64,000 bases of DNA from Monoplex corrugatus (GCA_030674185.1 JAPXFY010000015.1:18044489-18108488); one strand, 5' to 3'. Numbered from the stretch's first letter, positions 21,280 to 31,140 are shown. Numbers and translations: made by a program. The notes: generated by a model from the sequence alone, not told the origin.

Positions 21280-21835
21280 TCTCTGTCTTGTCCCTTCTGT
21301 CCTTCTTCTGTCCTTTCTGTCCTCTGTCTTGTCCCTTCTGTGCCTCTGTCTTGTCCCTTCTTCTCTTCTTGTCCCTTCTGTCTCGTTCTGTCCTCTGTCT
21401 TGTCCTTTCTGTCTCTGTCTGTCCTTTCTGTCTCTCTGTCTTGTCCTTTTGTCTTCGTCTTTGTCCCTTTCTGTCCTCTGTCTTGTCCCTTCTGTCTTGT
21501 CTTTTGTCCTCTGTCTTGTCCTTCTGTCTCTGTCTTGTCCTTTCTGTCTCTGTCTTGTCCTTTCTGTCTTCTGTTTGTCCTTCTGTCTTGTCTCTTGTCC
21601 TCTTCTGTCTTGTCCTTTCTGTCCTCTGTCTTGTCCTTCTGTCCTGTCTGTCCTTTCTGTCTTCTTGTCCTGTCTTCTGTCCTTCTGTCTTGTCCCTTCT
21701 GTCTCTGTCTTGTCCTTTCTGTCTTCTGTCTTGTCCTTCTTGTCCTGTCTGTCTTGTCCTTTTCTGTCTTCTCTGTCCTTTCTCTCTTCTGTCCTTCTTT
21801 GTTCTCTGTCCTTTCTTGTCTTCTTTCTTGTCTCT
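19636..21835. repeat. 21-bp minisatellite
   Basis: The unit is ctctgtcttgtcctttctgtc (21 bp, here split as ctctgtcttg-tcctttctgtc) with frequent 1-3 base indels, about 100 units. It contains T30 at 21249-21278. All three plus frames stay open because the strand lacks A, and therefore lacks TAA, TAG and TGA. The predicted proteins are artefacts. Confidence 0.95.
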
Positions 21836-22830
21836 TCTGTCCTCTTGCTGCTCTCTTGTCTGTCTTCTTTCTTGTCTCTTTGTCCTCTTGCTGCTCTCTT
21901 GTCTGTCTTCTTTCTTGTCTCTTATGTCCTCTTGCTGCTCTCTTGTCTGTCTTCTTTCTTGTCTCTTCTGTCCTCTTGCTGCTCTCTTGTCTGTCTTCTT
22001 TCTTGTCTCTTGTCCTCTTGCTGCTCTCTTGTCTGTCTTCTTTCTTGTCTCTTCTGTCCTCTTGCTGCTCTCTTGTCTGTCTTCTTCTTGTCTCTTATGT
22101 CCTCTTGCTGCTCTCTTGTCTGTCTTCTTTCTTGTCCCTTCTGTCCTCTTGCTGCTCTCTTGTCTGTCTTCTTTCTTGTCCCTTCTGTCCTCTTGCTGCT
22201 CTCTTGTCTGTCTTCTTTCTTGTCTCTTCTGTCCTCTTGCTGCTCTCTTGTCTGTCTTCTTTCCTTGTCTCTTTGTCCTCTTGCTGCTCTCTTGTCTGTC
22301 TTCTTTCTTGTCCCTTCTGTCCTCTTGCTGCTCTCTTGTCTGTCTTCTTTCTTGTCCTTCTGTCCTCTTGCTGCTCTCTTGTCTGTCTTCTTTCTTGTCT
22401 CTTCTGTCCTCTTGCTGCTCTCTTGTCTGTCTTCTTTCTTGTCTCTTATGTCCTCTTGCTGCTCTCTTGTCTGTCTTCTTTCTTGTCTCTTCTGTCCTCT
22501 TGCTGCTCTCTTGTCTGTCTTCTTTCTTGCCCTCTTATGTCCTCTTGCTGCTCTCTTGTCTGTCTTCTTTCTTGTCTCTTATGTCCTCTTGCTGCTCTCT
22601 TGTCTGTCTTCTTTCTTGTCTCTTATGTCCTCTTGCTGCTCTCTTTGTCTGTCTTCTTTCTTGTCTCTTCTGTCCTCTTGCTGCTCTCTTGTCTGTCTTC
22701 TTTCTTGTCCTTTCTTCCTCTTGCTTGCTCTCCTTGTCTGTCTTCTCTTCTTGTCTCTTATGTCTCTTGCTGCTCTTTGTCTGTCTTCTTTCTTGTCTCT
22801 TATGTCCTCTTGCTGCTCTCTTGTCTCTTT
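21836..22830. repeat. 44-bp minisatellite
   Basis: The unit is about tgtcctcttg-ctgctctctt-gtctgtcttc-tttcttgtct-cttc (44 bp), 22 or so copies, much more regular than the adjoining 21-bp array. Since 44 is not divisible by three, the translation cycles through three peptides. A CTTATGTCC against CTTCTGTCC variant alternates among units. Confidence 0.95.
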
Positions 22831-23149
22831 CTGTTTTCTGTCTTGTCTCTTCTGGTTTCTGTCTTGTCTCTTCTGTCTTTTCTCTTGTCTCTTCTGTCTT
22901 CTCTCTTGTCCCCTGTGTTGTCTGTTTTCTTTTCTCTCTTGTTTTTTCTGTCTTCTTTCTTGACTTTTGTGTCATCTATCTTGTCTCTTCTGTCTTTTCT
23001 CTGGTCCCTTCTGTCTTGTTCCTTTTCTGTCTTTATCTTCTCTCTTCTGTCTTCTCTCTTGTCTCTTCTTTCTGTCATGTCTTTTTCTTGTCTTTTCTTT
23101 TTCTTGTCTTATCTCTCTTCTGTCTTGTCCCTTCTGTCTTCTCTTTGTC

Positions 23150-23215
<66 letters not shown>

Positions 23216-23235
23216 GTGTGTGTGTGTGTGTGTGA
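22831..23235. repeat. Degenerate CT-rich edge, then (GA)n and (TG)n
   Basis: Irregular 'tctcttctgtcttctctctt' units continue to 23150. (GA)n follows at 23153-23212, then a short (TG)n at 23214-23233. Confidence 0.9.
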
Positions 23236-23350
23236 ATCCTTGATGAAGGCCAGTTGGCCGAACATTTGCGCCTGTCTTTGTTTTGTGAATAAAATACTTG
23301 TTCTCATTCTCTGTGGGCGTGTTTTACTTGTTTCTGTTTGCTGCTACAAC
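23236..23350 (+). repeat. Family D repeat, best-preserved copy
   Basis: ccttgatgaaggccagttgg then ccgaacatttgcgcc, followed by 'gtctttgttttgtgaataaa' with an AATAAA signal. GATGA + GGCC-AGTT-GGCC + GAA resembles a hammerhead-ribozyme core, though no partner strand for stems I and III was identified. The stretch 'acttgtttctgtttgctgc' is shared with 63510-63530. Confidence 0.65.
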
Positions 23351-23394
23351 GCTGGAAGTTGCTGTGAGTCGGATTTTGAAAAATAGCCCATGAA

Positions 23395-23606
23395 ATTGTT
23401 AGTCTCTGTGTTATCACAGCCATGAGAGAAACTGACTTATAATGTGTCATGTGCACTGCTGTGTTTCTTTGAAATCATGTTTCCGTGATTCATGAATGCT
23501 TTTACTCTTTCCAACCATTTAAATCCATTCTCCACAGCGCGGGGATATTTTAACATTGGGTAATTTTAACCAGACTAGTGTAAACTGAATCATTTTAGCT
23601 ATGCAC
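23395..23606 (+). repeat. Possible diverged family G fragment
   Basis: 'catgtgcactgctgtgtttc' resembles 38271-38292 (tgtgcactgctgtgcttctt) of a G copy and lies, as there, just before a family A copy. Identity fades after about 60 bases. Confidence 0.4.
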
Positions 23607-24160
23607 GTCCCCCGTGGGGATGCCAGGAGCTCTTTCAGTATAAATAGTATCCCCACCTTCTGGAAGTTCTTTTGCTAGAAATTTCCTCTTTTCTGTCACT
23701 GTCTTTGTTTCTTTCTTCCTCCTTTGCTTTCTGTCATTTCTTCCTATCATTTTCTGCCTTGCTGGTCCATTCACTTATATGTGTTCGATAAAGTCTACGT
23801 ACTTTCTCTTAGGATTGATAATTGGGTACATGTATTAAGTGCATTTTTGGCTGTAGAGAAATATGATAATTATGCGGAAGGAGTTTAAGGTAATTTGAGC
23901 CGGTTTTATATTTATGCGTTAGTGTCCGTAGTTATGTATAGATTTGTATTCAAGTATGTTTTCTAAATCACTGTGTGATAAATTGGATGGAGTGGTCATC
24001 GCCAGGGGCATCTCCTTAGATTACGTGCGCGAATGCATAATTTATATGTGTACTTAATTTCCTTTTGCCTTTTTTCCCCTGTTGAAGTATTGTGTATGTT
24101 TTGAAACAGTTATAGCCCTGATATGGCTAACGCAGTCGGCTGGGCTTTATACAAAATAAT
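23607..24160 (+). mobile_element. Family A retroposon
   Basis: The 5' end 'ccccgtggggatgccaggag' is followed by tataaatagtatccccacc, so the hairpin and TATA-like stretch are intact. The end is 'aacgcagtcggctgggcttt' and atacaaaataat. No clear TSD was seen. Confidence 0.85.
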
Positions 24161-24548
24161 TTCAACTTAACTTGAGTTATACACTCTAGTCATAACCAAC
24201 GTTAGTTAGACACCATTAGAAAAGCTTTGAGAAAGTAAATAACTGCAATTTGGTGAGAAACGTGAGTTAGCCAGACATACACTGTGGTTTTATGTCTACG
24301 ACTTAAGGCAACTTGGCCAGGTCGAAGGGAAAGTTGTGGCTGGCGAGATCTAGGAACTCTCGTATTTATGAATATTTATAGTTGTGAAAATGCCAGCGGA
24401 ATATATGTCTGTGTGTTGTCATTTAGAGACATGATTGTGGCACTGCCTCTTCTCTTTAGCTTGCAGTTTTTTTTTTAACATACAACCTCTACCATTCTCC
24501 GGACCCTGTCACCCATCCCCCCCCAACCTCATTCAGAAAGAGAAATCT

Positions 24549-24624
<76 letters not shown>

Positions 24625-24967
24625 GGGAGAAAAAAAAAAGAAAAAATAGAATCCTCAGGATATGGTTGCTCTCAGTGTCCATTCACAGTTGATCTCAAGA
24701 TAAATTAACGTTTTTCGTCGATTATTTTGTGACCCTTGTAAAACGTTTCTCAGTTGGTAACATTGGGAGACACACGCTTCATCTGTCGGTCTGTGAGTCT
24801 GTGTGTGGTATGTTTGGCGTCTGTCTGTCTGTCTGTGGGCCTGTGTGGTCTGTCTGTCTTTGTCCCTCTCTCTCTCTTGTTCTCTCTGTCTGAGTCTGTC
24901 TATCTGTTCATTCACACACACATTCTGTATTTCTCTCTCTTTTTTTCTTCTGTTGTTTTTTTTTGTT
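24161..24967. other. Spacer with (GA)n
   Basis: 24161-24550 is unique-looking. (GA)n lies at 24552-24613, with G and A runs to 24648. 24650-24967 has GTCT-rich patches. No gene with a recognisable domain. Confidence 0.6.
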
Positions 24968-25056
24968 GTGGTGTGTGTGTGTGGTGTGTGTGTGGTGTGT
25001 GTTGTTGGCCTGTGTAAGTGTGTGTGTGTGTGTGTGTGGTGTGCGCGTGTTGTGTG

Positions 25057-25118
<62 letters not shown>

Positions 25119-25143
25119 GTGGGGTGTGTGTTGTGTGTGTTCT
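24968..25143. repeat. (TG)n microsatellite
   Basis: TG with GGTG, TTG and CGCG interruptions, about 175 bases. Confidence 0.95.
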
Positions 25144-25484
25144 GTTTATGTCAACATATACTGACAATGGACATCGGAAACCGCCAGTTACCAATACAGG
25201 TATAGAAACCATACTGCGGTACAATTTTCCAGTGGGCGTAAAACACGAAAGAAGATGAAATACATTTTGTTTTATGCTGCCCTGTACATACATAGTGCTT
25301 TCAAATTTCAATCCATGTAAAGTTATATCTTTTTTTCCTTTTCCTTTCTTTTCTGTTCGTTTTTTTTTTTTTAAAATTCCCAAACCACTGTGGGACTTTG
25401 TGTTTATGACTTCTAAACACGAAAGCACGATTAGAAATGTTCATTTTTTTATGTTAAGACTTAATTTACTGCTGTGTTCGATAC

Positions 25485-25625
25485 AAATTATGTTTATGAC
25501 GATGTGATTATGTCATTTCAGATGATCATGTCAAGTTATATTGCTTATGTAAATATATATGTACGCCCTTTCATGAGGGGCATGCCCTACTGTATGAATA
25601 AAACCATCAGAGGTCTGAAAATCTC
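25485..25625 (+). repeat. Family K repeat, copy 1
   Basis: 'tatattgcttatgtaaatat' then 'tacgccctttcatgaggggc' and 'atgaataaaaccatcagagg' parallel 25895-26012. Both copies lead into CT- or CACT-type simple repeats. AATAAA near the end suggests a retroelement 3' region. Confidence 0.55.
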
Positions 25626-25644
25626 TCTTCTCTTCTCTTCTCTC

Positions 25645-25686
<42 letters not shown>

Positions 25687-25890
25687 TTCGTCTCTCTCCT
25701 CTCGTGTTCTGTCTCTCTCTCTCTGTCTCTTCTCTCTCTCTCTCGTGTTCTGTCTTCTCTGTGTCTCTTTCTCTTTCTCTCTCTCTCTGTACCTCCGTTT
25801 CTGTCTCTCTGTGTCTGTCTGTCTGTCTGTCTCTTCTTCTTTTTTTTCCTTCTTCTCCTCGTTCTCTCTCTGTGTCTCTCTCATACTTCC
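25626..25890. repeat. (CT)n tract
   Basis: CT-rich simple repeat with GTCT and CGTGTT variants, between the two K copies. Confidence 0.9.
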
Positions 25891-26012
25891 TACGTTTATA
25901 ATGATGTGGTTGTCATGATAGCAAATGATCGTATTGCTTATGTATTTGTACCCTTCGTGAGGGACATCGACAATGGCTATAACATGAATAAACCATCTGA
26001 AGTCTCTTATCA
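25891..26012 (+). repeat. Family K repeat, copy 2
   Basis: 'cgtattgcttatgtatttgt' then 'acccttcgtgagggacatcg' and 'atgaataaaccatctgaagt', a diverged match of copy 1 about 400 bases away. Confidence 0.55.
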
Positions 26013-26300
26013 CTCACTCACTCACTCACTCACTCACTCACCGTCTGTCTATCTCTGTATGTCTCTGTCTGTCTGTCTTTCACTCTCTCTCTCTCCCCCT
26101 CTCTTTCTCTGTCCAGCTCTCCCTCTCACTCCTCCCTGTCTCTCTTCCCTATTTCCCCCCTTCTCTTGATCCCTCTCAGGGGAGGTAATGCATCTGTGTC
26201 CCTCTCTCAGTGTATTGCTCCTATTCGTTCCTTCCTCCATCTCCTAATTTCCTCCCCCTGTCTATCAGTTCGCCCATCAAGACATTTTCCTTTTCCTACC
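26013..26300. repeat. (CACT)n and CT-rich tract
   Basis: CACT units at 26010-26042, then degenerate CT-rich DNA to 26170 and CT-rich spacer beyond. Confidence 0.8.
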
Positions 26301-26304
26301 CAGC

Positions 26305-26397
26305 TCAAGTGTTGCCAAGCAGTATTTCACCTCTTTGCAAATAAAACCTCCTGGAAAATACTTAGCAGTAGAGTTCTTCACTTATGTGCCGCAGACA
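26305..26397 (+). repeat. Family F dispersed repeat
   Basis: 'caagtgttgccaagcagtat' and 'ggaaaatacttagcagtaga' match 17895-17975. Like that copy it runs into a CAT-type trinucleotide tract. Confidence 0.7.
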
Positions 26398-26741
26398 CCA
26401 TCATCATCGTCATCGTCATCGTTATCGTTATCGTTGTCGTCGTCGTCATCATCAGCGTCATCGTCGTCGGTCGTCGTTGTCGTCGTTGTCGTCGTCATCG
26501 TCGTCGTCATCGTCGTCATCGTCATCACCATCATCATGTCTTTCTTCTTCTTCTTTTTCTTCTTCTCACCCTCTTCTTTTTCATCCTCTTTCTTCTCCTC
26601 CTCTTCCTTCTTCTTCTTCTTCTTCAACAGCAGCAGCACACACAACAACAACAACAGCAACTGCTGTATAGTTACTGCAACTACGATATCAGCAACAAGA
26701 GAAAGACACATGCACACAGACAGATATTTGACAGATGAACA

Positions 26742-26820
<79 letters not shown>

Positions 26821-26835
26821 CACACAACACAACCG
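26398..26835. repeat. Trinucleotide and (CA)n complex
   Basis: CAT/CGT units at 26398-26535, TTC units at 26540-26625, a CAGCAG/CAACAA patch at 26626-26660, and near-perfect (CA)n at 26735-26820. Confidence 0.95.
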
Positions 26836-26965
26836 CGCGCCAAACGCCACACACCCACCCGTTTACGCACGTACACACACGTATACTCACACACAGACAC
26901 ACACATCACACACGCACGTACGAATACAATATACACATACACACAGTCTCTCAGTCTTTTGTCTT

Positions 26966-27013
26966 CTCTCTTTCGTTCGTTCTTGATTTAACGTCTTTTC
27001 ACTATAAGTGATA
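26966..27013 (-). repeat. ACGTT-type retroelement tail motif
   Basis: 'gttcgttcttgatttaacgt' then cttttcactataagtgata. The same motif occurs at 44201-44242 and, inverted, at 53778-53823. Tails of the form gacgttaaa(tcaa)n are familiar to me from molluscan SINEs and LINEs. Confidence 0.6.
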
Positions 27014-27224
27014 TTCTCTCTCTCCAGCGCACACATGTGCACATAATGTCTTTCTTTCTCTTTCTTTCACTCTCTCGCACAACCACGCGCACGCATGCGC
27101 GCGCATGTACAACCCCCCCCCCCACACACACTGTCTCTTCTTCGTCATTCCTCCCCCCCCCCCCCTGTCCTCCACTGGCAAGTTCCATCCCATCTTTGGC
27201 TGTCTCTTTTTTTTTATGGTCCGC
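27014..27224. other. Low-complexity spacer
   Basis: Short CA/CG patches, and C runs at 27112-27123 and 27154-27165. No gene seen. Confidence 0.6.
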
Positions 27225-27362
27225 GGAATGCTGTGAAACTAAATCAATGAAAAAAGCGCGGAACGTAATTTAAAGCGGTGTTGTAAGAGATGTTTAGCAG
27301 AGCTCGCCGCGTGATGTTGCAGATTACTCTGAAAGAACTGGGATCCGTTGCAAGGACCAGCA
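27225..27362 (+). repeat. Family E dispersed repeat
   Basis: 'cggaacgtaatttaaagcgg' then tgttgtaagagatg and 'gaaagaactgggatccgttg' match the other E copies. A detached distal piece (catgctagccatattagtat) appears at 27917, after family C. Confidence 0.75.
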
Positions 27363-27369
27363 TGGACTC

Positions 27370-27835
27370 AAGATCTGATATCTTGAGTTCAATCCCAGCC
27401 CGCAACATTAATTAACCCTTCGACTCCCGAACGCTATCCACCGACTGCAAAAACCTAACCTTTTGACTCCCTCACTCTTGTCTATCAGCTTCCTGCGGGA
27501 AGCTGAAGGATAGGGTGAAGGAGTCAGAGGGTTAAGCTTTTGCTTTGCCAGCATGGTTGACAATGCAGGATGCTGGTTGACAGTGTGGGAATGAAAGGGT
27601 TAAAAACTGGTCTGTTCGCTGCCTATCTTTAATGTTTCCATCATTCGGGTGGTGCCAGATTAGTGTCTGATAGGTCTCTTCTCCCCTTACCCTATTTCAA
27701 GACCCTGCCAGCGCATAGGGTTTTGTGCAGGCTCGGGTAATCCGTCAGAGAACTGCTGGCGGATTTGGGTGGAGCGCGTATGGAGCTGTCCAAGCGTGGT
27801 TAATCCCTCTTGAAATAACGCCTATGACTCCAAGA
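27370..27835 (+). repeat. Family C copy, interrupted by a P element
   Basis: The head 'gatctgatatcttgagttca' and atcccagcccgcaacatta are followed by P (27416-27599). C then resumes at 'aaaaactggtctgttcgctg'. It continues through 'cctgccagcgcatagggttt' to 'tggtggagcgcgtatggag'-like sequence near 27790. The uninterrupted copies at window start and 3.0 kb show the original junction. Confidence 0.8.
27416..27599. mobile_element. Family P element nested in family C
   Basis: TTAA lies at 27412-27415 and 27600-27603. The left end is CCCTTCGACTCCC. The centre holds an exact foldback (agcttcctgcgggaagct) inside a larger inverted pair, and the right end is GGGAATGAAAGGG. The target ATTAAAAACTG is intact in other C copies, so TTAA is a true target-site duplication. 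Confidence 0.9.
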
Positions 27836-28029
27836 AGCATGAACAAAAAACAAAAACAAAAACAAAAACAAAACAAAAAACCAACGTGTATTTGATACAA
27901 CAAGACAAGACAGTAAGCATGCTAGCCATATTAGTATCAAGAAGAGATGCAGTGCACATTTTGTTCCCGTCACCTTACTTGTGGTAGAGAGATTGTGTTC
28001 GAATCTCCTCGCAAATTTGAGGAGAGGAG
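27836..28029. other. (CAAA)n patch and spacer
   Basis: CAAAAA units at 27846-27885, then a distal E fragment at 27917-27960 and spacer. Confidence 0.6.
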
Positions 28030-28445
28030 AATAGGGACTGAATGGTTCAGACGTTCGCCTGCCAATAAATAATCTCGAGGTTTCAGGGTTCGTTTACCCG
28101 TAGTGGCCTCGACTTTTATCCTTAGTTTGATCGGAAACTCGAACTGAACGTCTAGTCTTTCGGAAGGGGACGAAAAACGAGTCCAACTCTTGTGCCTTCT
28201 GGCCTGCGTACGCTAAAGATCCCACGGCAGTTGAAAATCGTGAAGAGGAGGGCATTTGCCTGGCTGCCCTGGTATAAAACATTGGAAAGATCGGTTGAAT
28301 TCCTAAGTCCCTCCCCTTGAGAGCCAATTAACCCTGCTTTTCTGAAGTCTTAGTAAAAATAATTGCGCGGCGCTGCACTGTGGCGAAGCAGTCTTAAAGG
28401 GAAAAGCAGCCCGAGTTTCACATGCAAATTCACTGTGACAAAAGA
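28030..28445 (+). mobile_element. tRNA-derived SINE with long body
   Basis: The tRNA-like head at 28036-28101 has 'gaatggttcagacgttcgcc' as its A-box region and gggttcgtttaccc (28086-28099) as its B box. The body has 'gtctagtctttcggaagggg' and 'gctaaagatcccacggcagt', a block I associate with conserved domains of molluscan SINEs. The 3' part (gcggcgctgcactgtggcga, gtttcacatgcaaattcact) is shared with 62600-62680. A (GAATAT/GAATGT)n tail follows to 28495. Confidence 0.75.
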
Positions 28446-28740
28446 AACGAATGTGAATGTGAATATGAATATAACTACAAATATGAATATGAATTTTTTT
28501 TTAAAAAACATTTATAATATTTCTTTTCTGTTTCAGAGCCATCAGCAAAGTTGCCTAGAACTGACTCGGAGAATCTACAGAACTTCAGCTGTAAGTGTTG
28601 TCCTTTGAAGTTGTTAAGTACAGAGTAGAGGAGTAATAATGATAGTGTTGACTGCTTGCTGAATGTTGATTACATGCTCAGCACCTCGTCTCACTAGCGC
28701 TTTACAAAAGCTATCAGTACCAGAGGCAGCAAACTCACGT
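28446..28740. other. SINE tail and spacer
   Basis: AATGTG/AATATG tail repeats to 28495, then AT-rich spacer with no gene seen. Confidence 0.5.
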
Positions 28741-28744
28741 AAAA

Positions 28745-28950
28745 GATCAACCAAAGGACATAACTCTTGAGAGTCACGTAGGAATTATCTCCCATGTTGT
28801 GGAACTTCTCAAATCTAACATAGTTTGCGCTACCCATTCAGCTAGCATAGAAGCAGATACAAAGCACAAAGACCGTAAGCTCAGAACACTCTTTAAATTG
28901 TATCATAAAAATTCTCCCTGGTTCCCTCTTATTTCTTTGGTATCACGTAA
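28745..28950 (+). repeat. Family I single-arm copy
   Basis: 'ggacataactcttgagagtc' then acgtaggaattatctccca matches one arm of the 17.3-kb palindrome. The right flank 'ataaaaattctccctggttc' with cctcttatttctttg also matches 17531. The middle 100 bases or so differ, so this is not simply a half copy. Confidence 0.75.
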
Positions 28951-29018
28951 AAGACTTTTCTAGTATGTACTCAACCCAGTTACCTGCCGGCAGTTATCTC
29001 ACTTCAAAATCGGTCTGT

Positions 29019-29125
29019 AAAGCTAGGAACTTGTAAAACACACACAAAAAATGGAATGTGCATTTTATATAACAAAATAAGACAGGCGCAAATTTTCGGC
29101 CAACTAGCCTTTGTCAGGCATGTGC
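29019..29125 (-). repeat. Family D repeat, minus strand
   Basis: On the minus strand: ctgacaaaggctagttggcc then gaaaatttgcgcctgtctta. It matches D at 1.2, 23.2 and 63.4 kb. Confidence 0.7.
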
Positions 29126-29159
29126 AAAAGACAGTAAAGAGTAAATGCACTGCACTTAG

Positions 29160-29198
29160 CGCACGCGCGCGCACACACACACACACACGCACGCGCGC

Positions 29199-29292
<94 letters not shown>
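29160..29292. repeat. (CG)n/(CA)n microsatellite
   Basis: GCGCACG patches, then (CA)n of about 90 bases ending exactly at the start of the LINE fragment. Confidence 0.95.
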
Positions 29293-29295
<3 letters not shown>

Positions 29296-29721
29296 ATGAG
29301 AAACCTAGAAGAAGACCCTGGATTAAAGGTTGGAGGGAAATTGATAAACAACATTCGATATGCAGATGACACCGTGCTAATTGCAGAAAGTGAAAGAGAC
29401 CTACAAAACCTTGTGAATATACTAGAAATAGAAAGCAAAGGTAAGGGGCTTGAACTAAACAGCAGGAAGACTGAAGTCATGGTGATCAGTAAAAAACATG
29501 AAATCCCCTCATGCAAAATAACAGCAAATGGCATAACCTTGACACAGGTTGATAAATTCAAATATCTGGAAACGATCATTTCATCAGACGGCAGATACAC
29601 ATCAGAAATAGCCGGCAGAATCGGCCAAGCCAAAACAGTATTCAAGAAGATGACAAGCATTCTTACCAACAAATGCCTATCAATTAACATCAGGAAGAGA
29701 GTCCTTGATTGTTATATATAA
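29293..29721 (+). mobile_element. LINE-1 reverse-transcriptase fragment
   Basis: This is an open frame of 142 codons for the back half of a non-LTR reverse transcriptase. It has the catalytic box YADDT near residue 23. Then come GLELNSRKTEVMVISK (the thumb-side motif after the catalytic box), FKYLETIISSDGRYTSEIAG and ILTNKCLSINIRKRVLDCYI. The last part overlaps the translation of 39.46-39.68 kb (SPDGRCTSEIAS..RKRVLECYI), so both belong to one family. Finger domains, endonuclease and everything after RVLDCYI are missing. The 5' border is a (CA)n run and the 3' border is an abrupt switch near 29717. It is a relic and not an active enzyme. Confidence 0.9.
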
Positions 29722-30082
29722 AGCCTACCGGATAAGTACTGGCAGAGCTGGGTGGAGCTCATAGTCATGGTTTTGTCCGAATACGATGAATCCCTCTCGA
29801 AAATCTTTCTGTCGGTCGTTCCTTAACAAGGTTTAAAATCCTATCACGTGTGATGTATTGTACAAGCATTAGCGTGTAAAGAAAAAGAGTTTTGAAAGAA
29901 GCCTTAGAAGTGTTATGGTCACCTGTTTTGTGGGGCTGAGGCCCCAAAGGAAATAGGTGCGATTACTCTCCTTCTGGAAGAAAGACTGAAAGCTGTTCTA
30001 TTAACCCTTGAACCGCACACTCCAGGGTTGTTCTGATGCAAATGGTGCTCGTTTGTTGTTGGGTACGACTTTGTTGTTTAAT
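29722..30082. other. Spacer
   Basis: Unique-looking, no gene seen. A diverged 'taacccttgaaccgcacactc' at 30002 may be a P relic. Confidence 0.5.
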
Positions 30083-30086
30083 TTAA

Positions 30087-30661
30087 CTCTTTGACTCTCG
30101 CACCTTCGTCCACCAGCACCCTGCATTGTCAATCAAACTAGCAAAGCAAAAACTTAACCCCCTTTGTCTCGCTCACTCTATCTACCACCTTCCTGCAGAA
30201 AGCTGGTGGATAGGGTGAGGGAGTCAAAGGGTTAAGTATTTGCAGTTGGTGGATAGGGTGCGGGAGTCAAAGGGTTAAGTTTTTGCAGTTGGTAGATAGG
30301 GTGCGGGAATCTAAGGGTTTAGTTTTTGCTGCTGATGGATAGGGTGCGGGAGTCAAAGGGTTAAGTTTTTGCTGTTGGTGGATGGGGTGCTGGAGTCTAA
30401 GGGTTAAGCTTTTGCTGTTGGTGGATAGGGTGCTGGAGTCAAAGGGTTAAGTTATTGTTGTTGATGGATAGGGTGCTGGAGTCAAGGGGTTAACTTTTTG
30501 CAGTTGGTGAATAGGGTGCGGGAGTCAAAGGGTTAAATTTTTGCTGTTGGTGGATAGGGTGCAGGAGTGTAAGGACTAAGTTTTTGGAGTTGATGGATAG
30601 GGTGTATGATACTAAGGGTTAGGTTTTTGCAGCTGGTGGATAGGGTGCGGGAGTCAAAGGG
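30087..30661. mobile_element. Family P element with 43-bp array
   Basis: TTAA lies at 30083-30086 and 30662-30665. The left third is a standard P (ctctttgactctcgcacctt, 'cctgcattgtcaatcaaact', cttcctgcagaaagctgg foldback). From about 30205 there are ten or so tandem 43-bp half units, ttaagttttt-gcagttggtg-gatagggtgc-gggagtcaaa-ggg, each carrying TTAA and one terminal repeat. Confidence 0.9.
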
Positions 30662-30845
30662 TTAAGATGGGGTGTGTAGCGTAACCCCATTGGCTTCTTT
30701 CAAAGTGTTATTCTTTCCACGTTTCTTTCCCGCTGTTTCTCTCTGTTGTCTGGTCTGCTTATCTAATCTTGTTACTCTGTGAAGTGTTTCTCTTACGTTT
30801 TCTGTCTTTTTGTTTCTTTTGTTGTTATTGTCTTTGTCTTGTCTT
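30662..30845. other. Spacer, T/C-rich
   Basis: No gene seen. Confidence 0.5.
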
Positions 30846-30935
<90 letters not shown>

Positions 30936-30980
30936 TGTTTTTTTTGTAGTTTTGTGTGTTGTGTGTGTGTGTGTGTGTGT

Positions 30981-31037
<57 letters not shown>

Positions 31038-31081
31038 GTATGTGTGTATTTTGTGTGTGTGTTGTTGTGTTTGTGTGTGTG

Positions 31082-31140
<59 letters not shown>

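Noticed and set aside
19555..23243. 1199-, 1118- and 1204-codon open frames
   Set aside because: All three plus frames are open at once across 21-bp and 44-bp repeats. Stop codons are absent for compositional reasons.
26382..26942. 186-aa and 218-aa frames across Asp/Ser trinucleotide tracts
   Set aside because: They arise from CAT/CGT and TTC repeats read on both strands. No host gene features.
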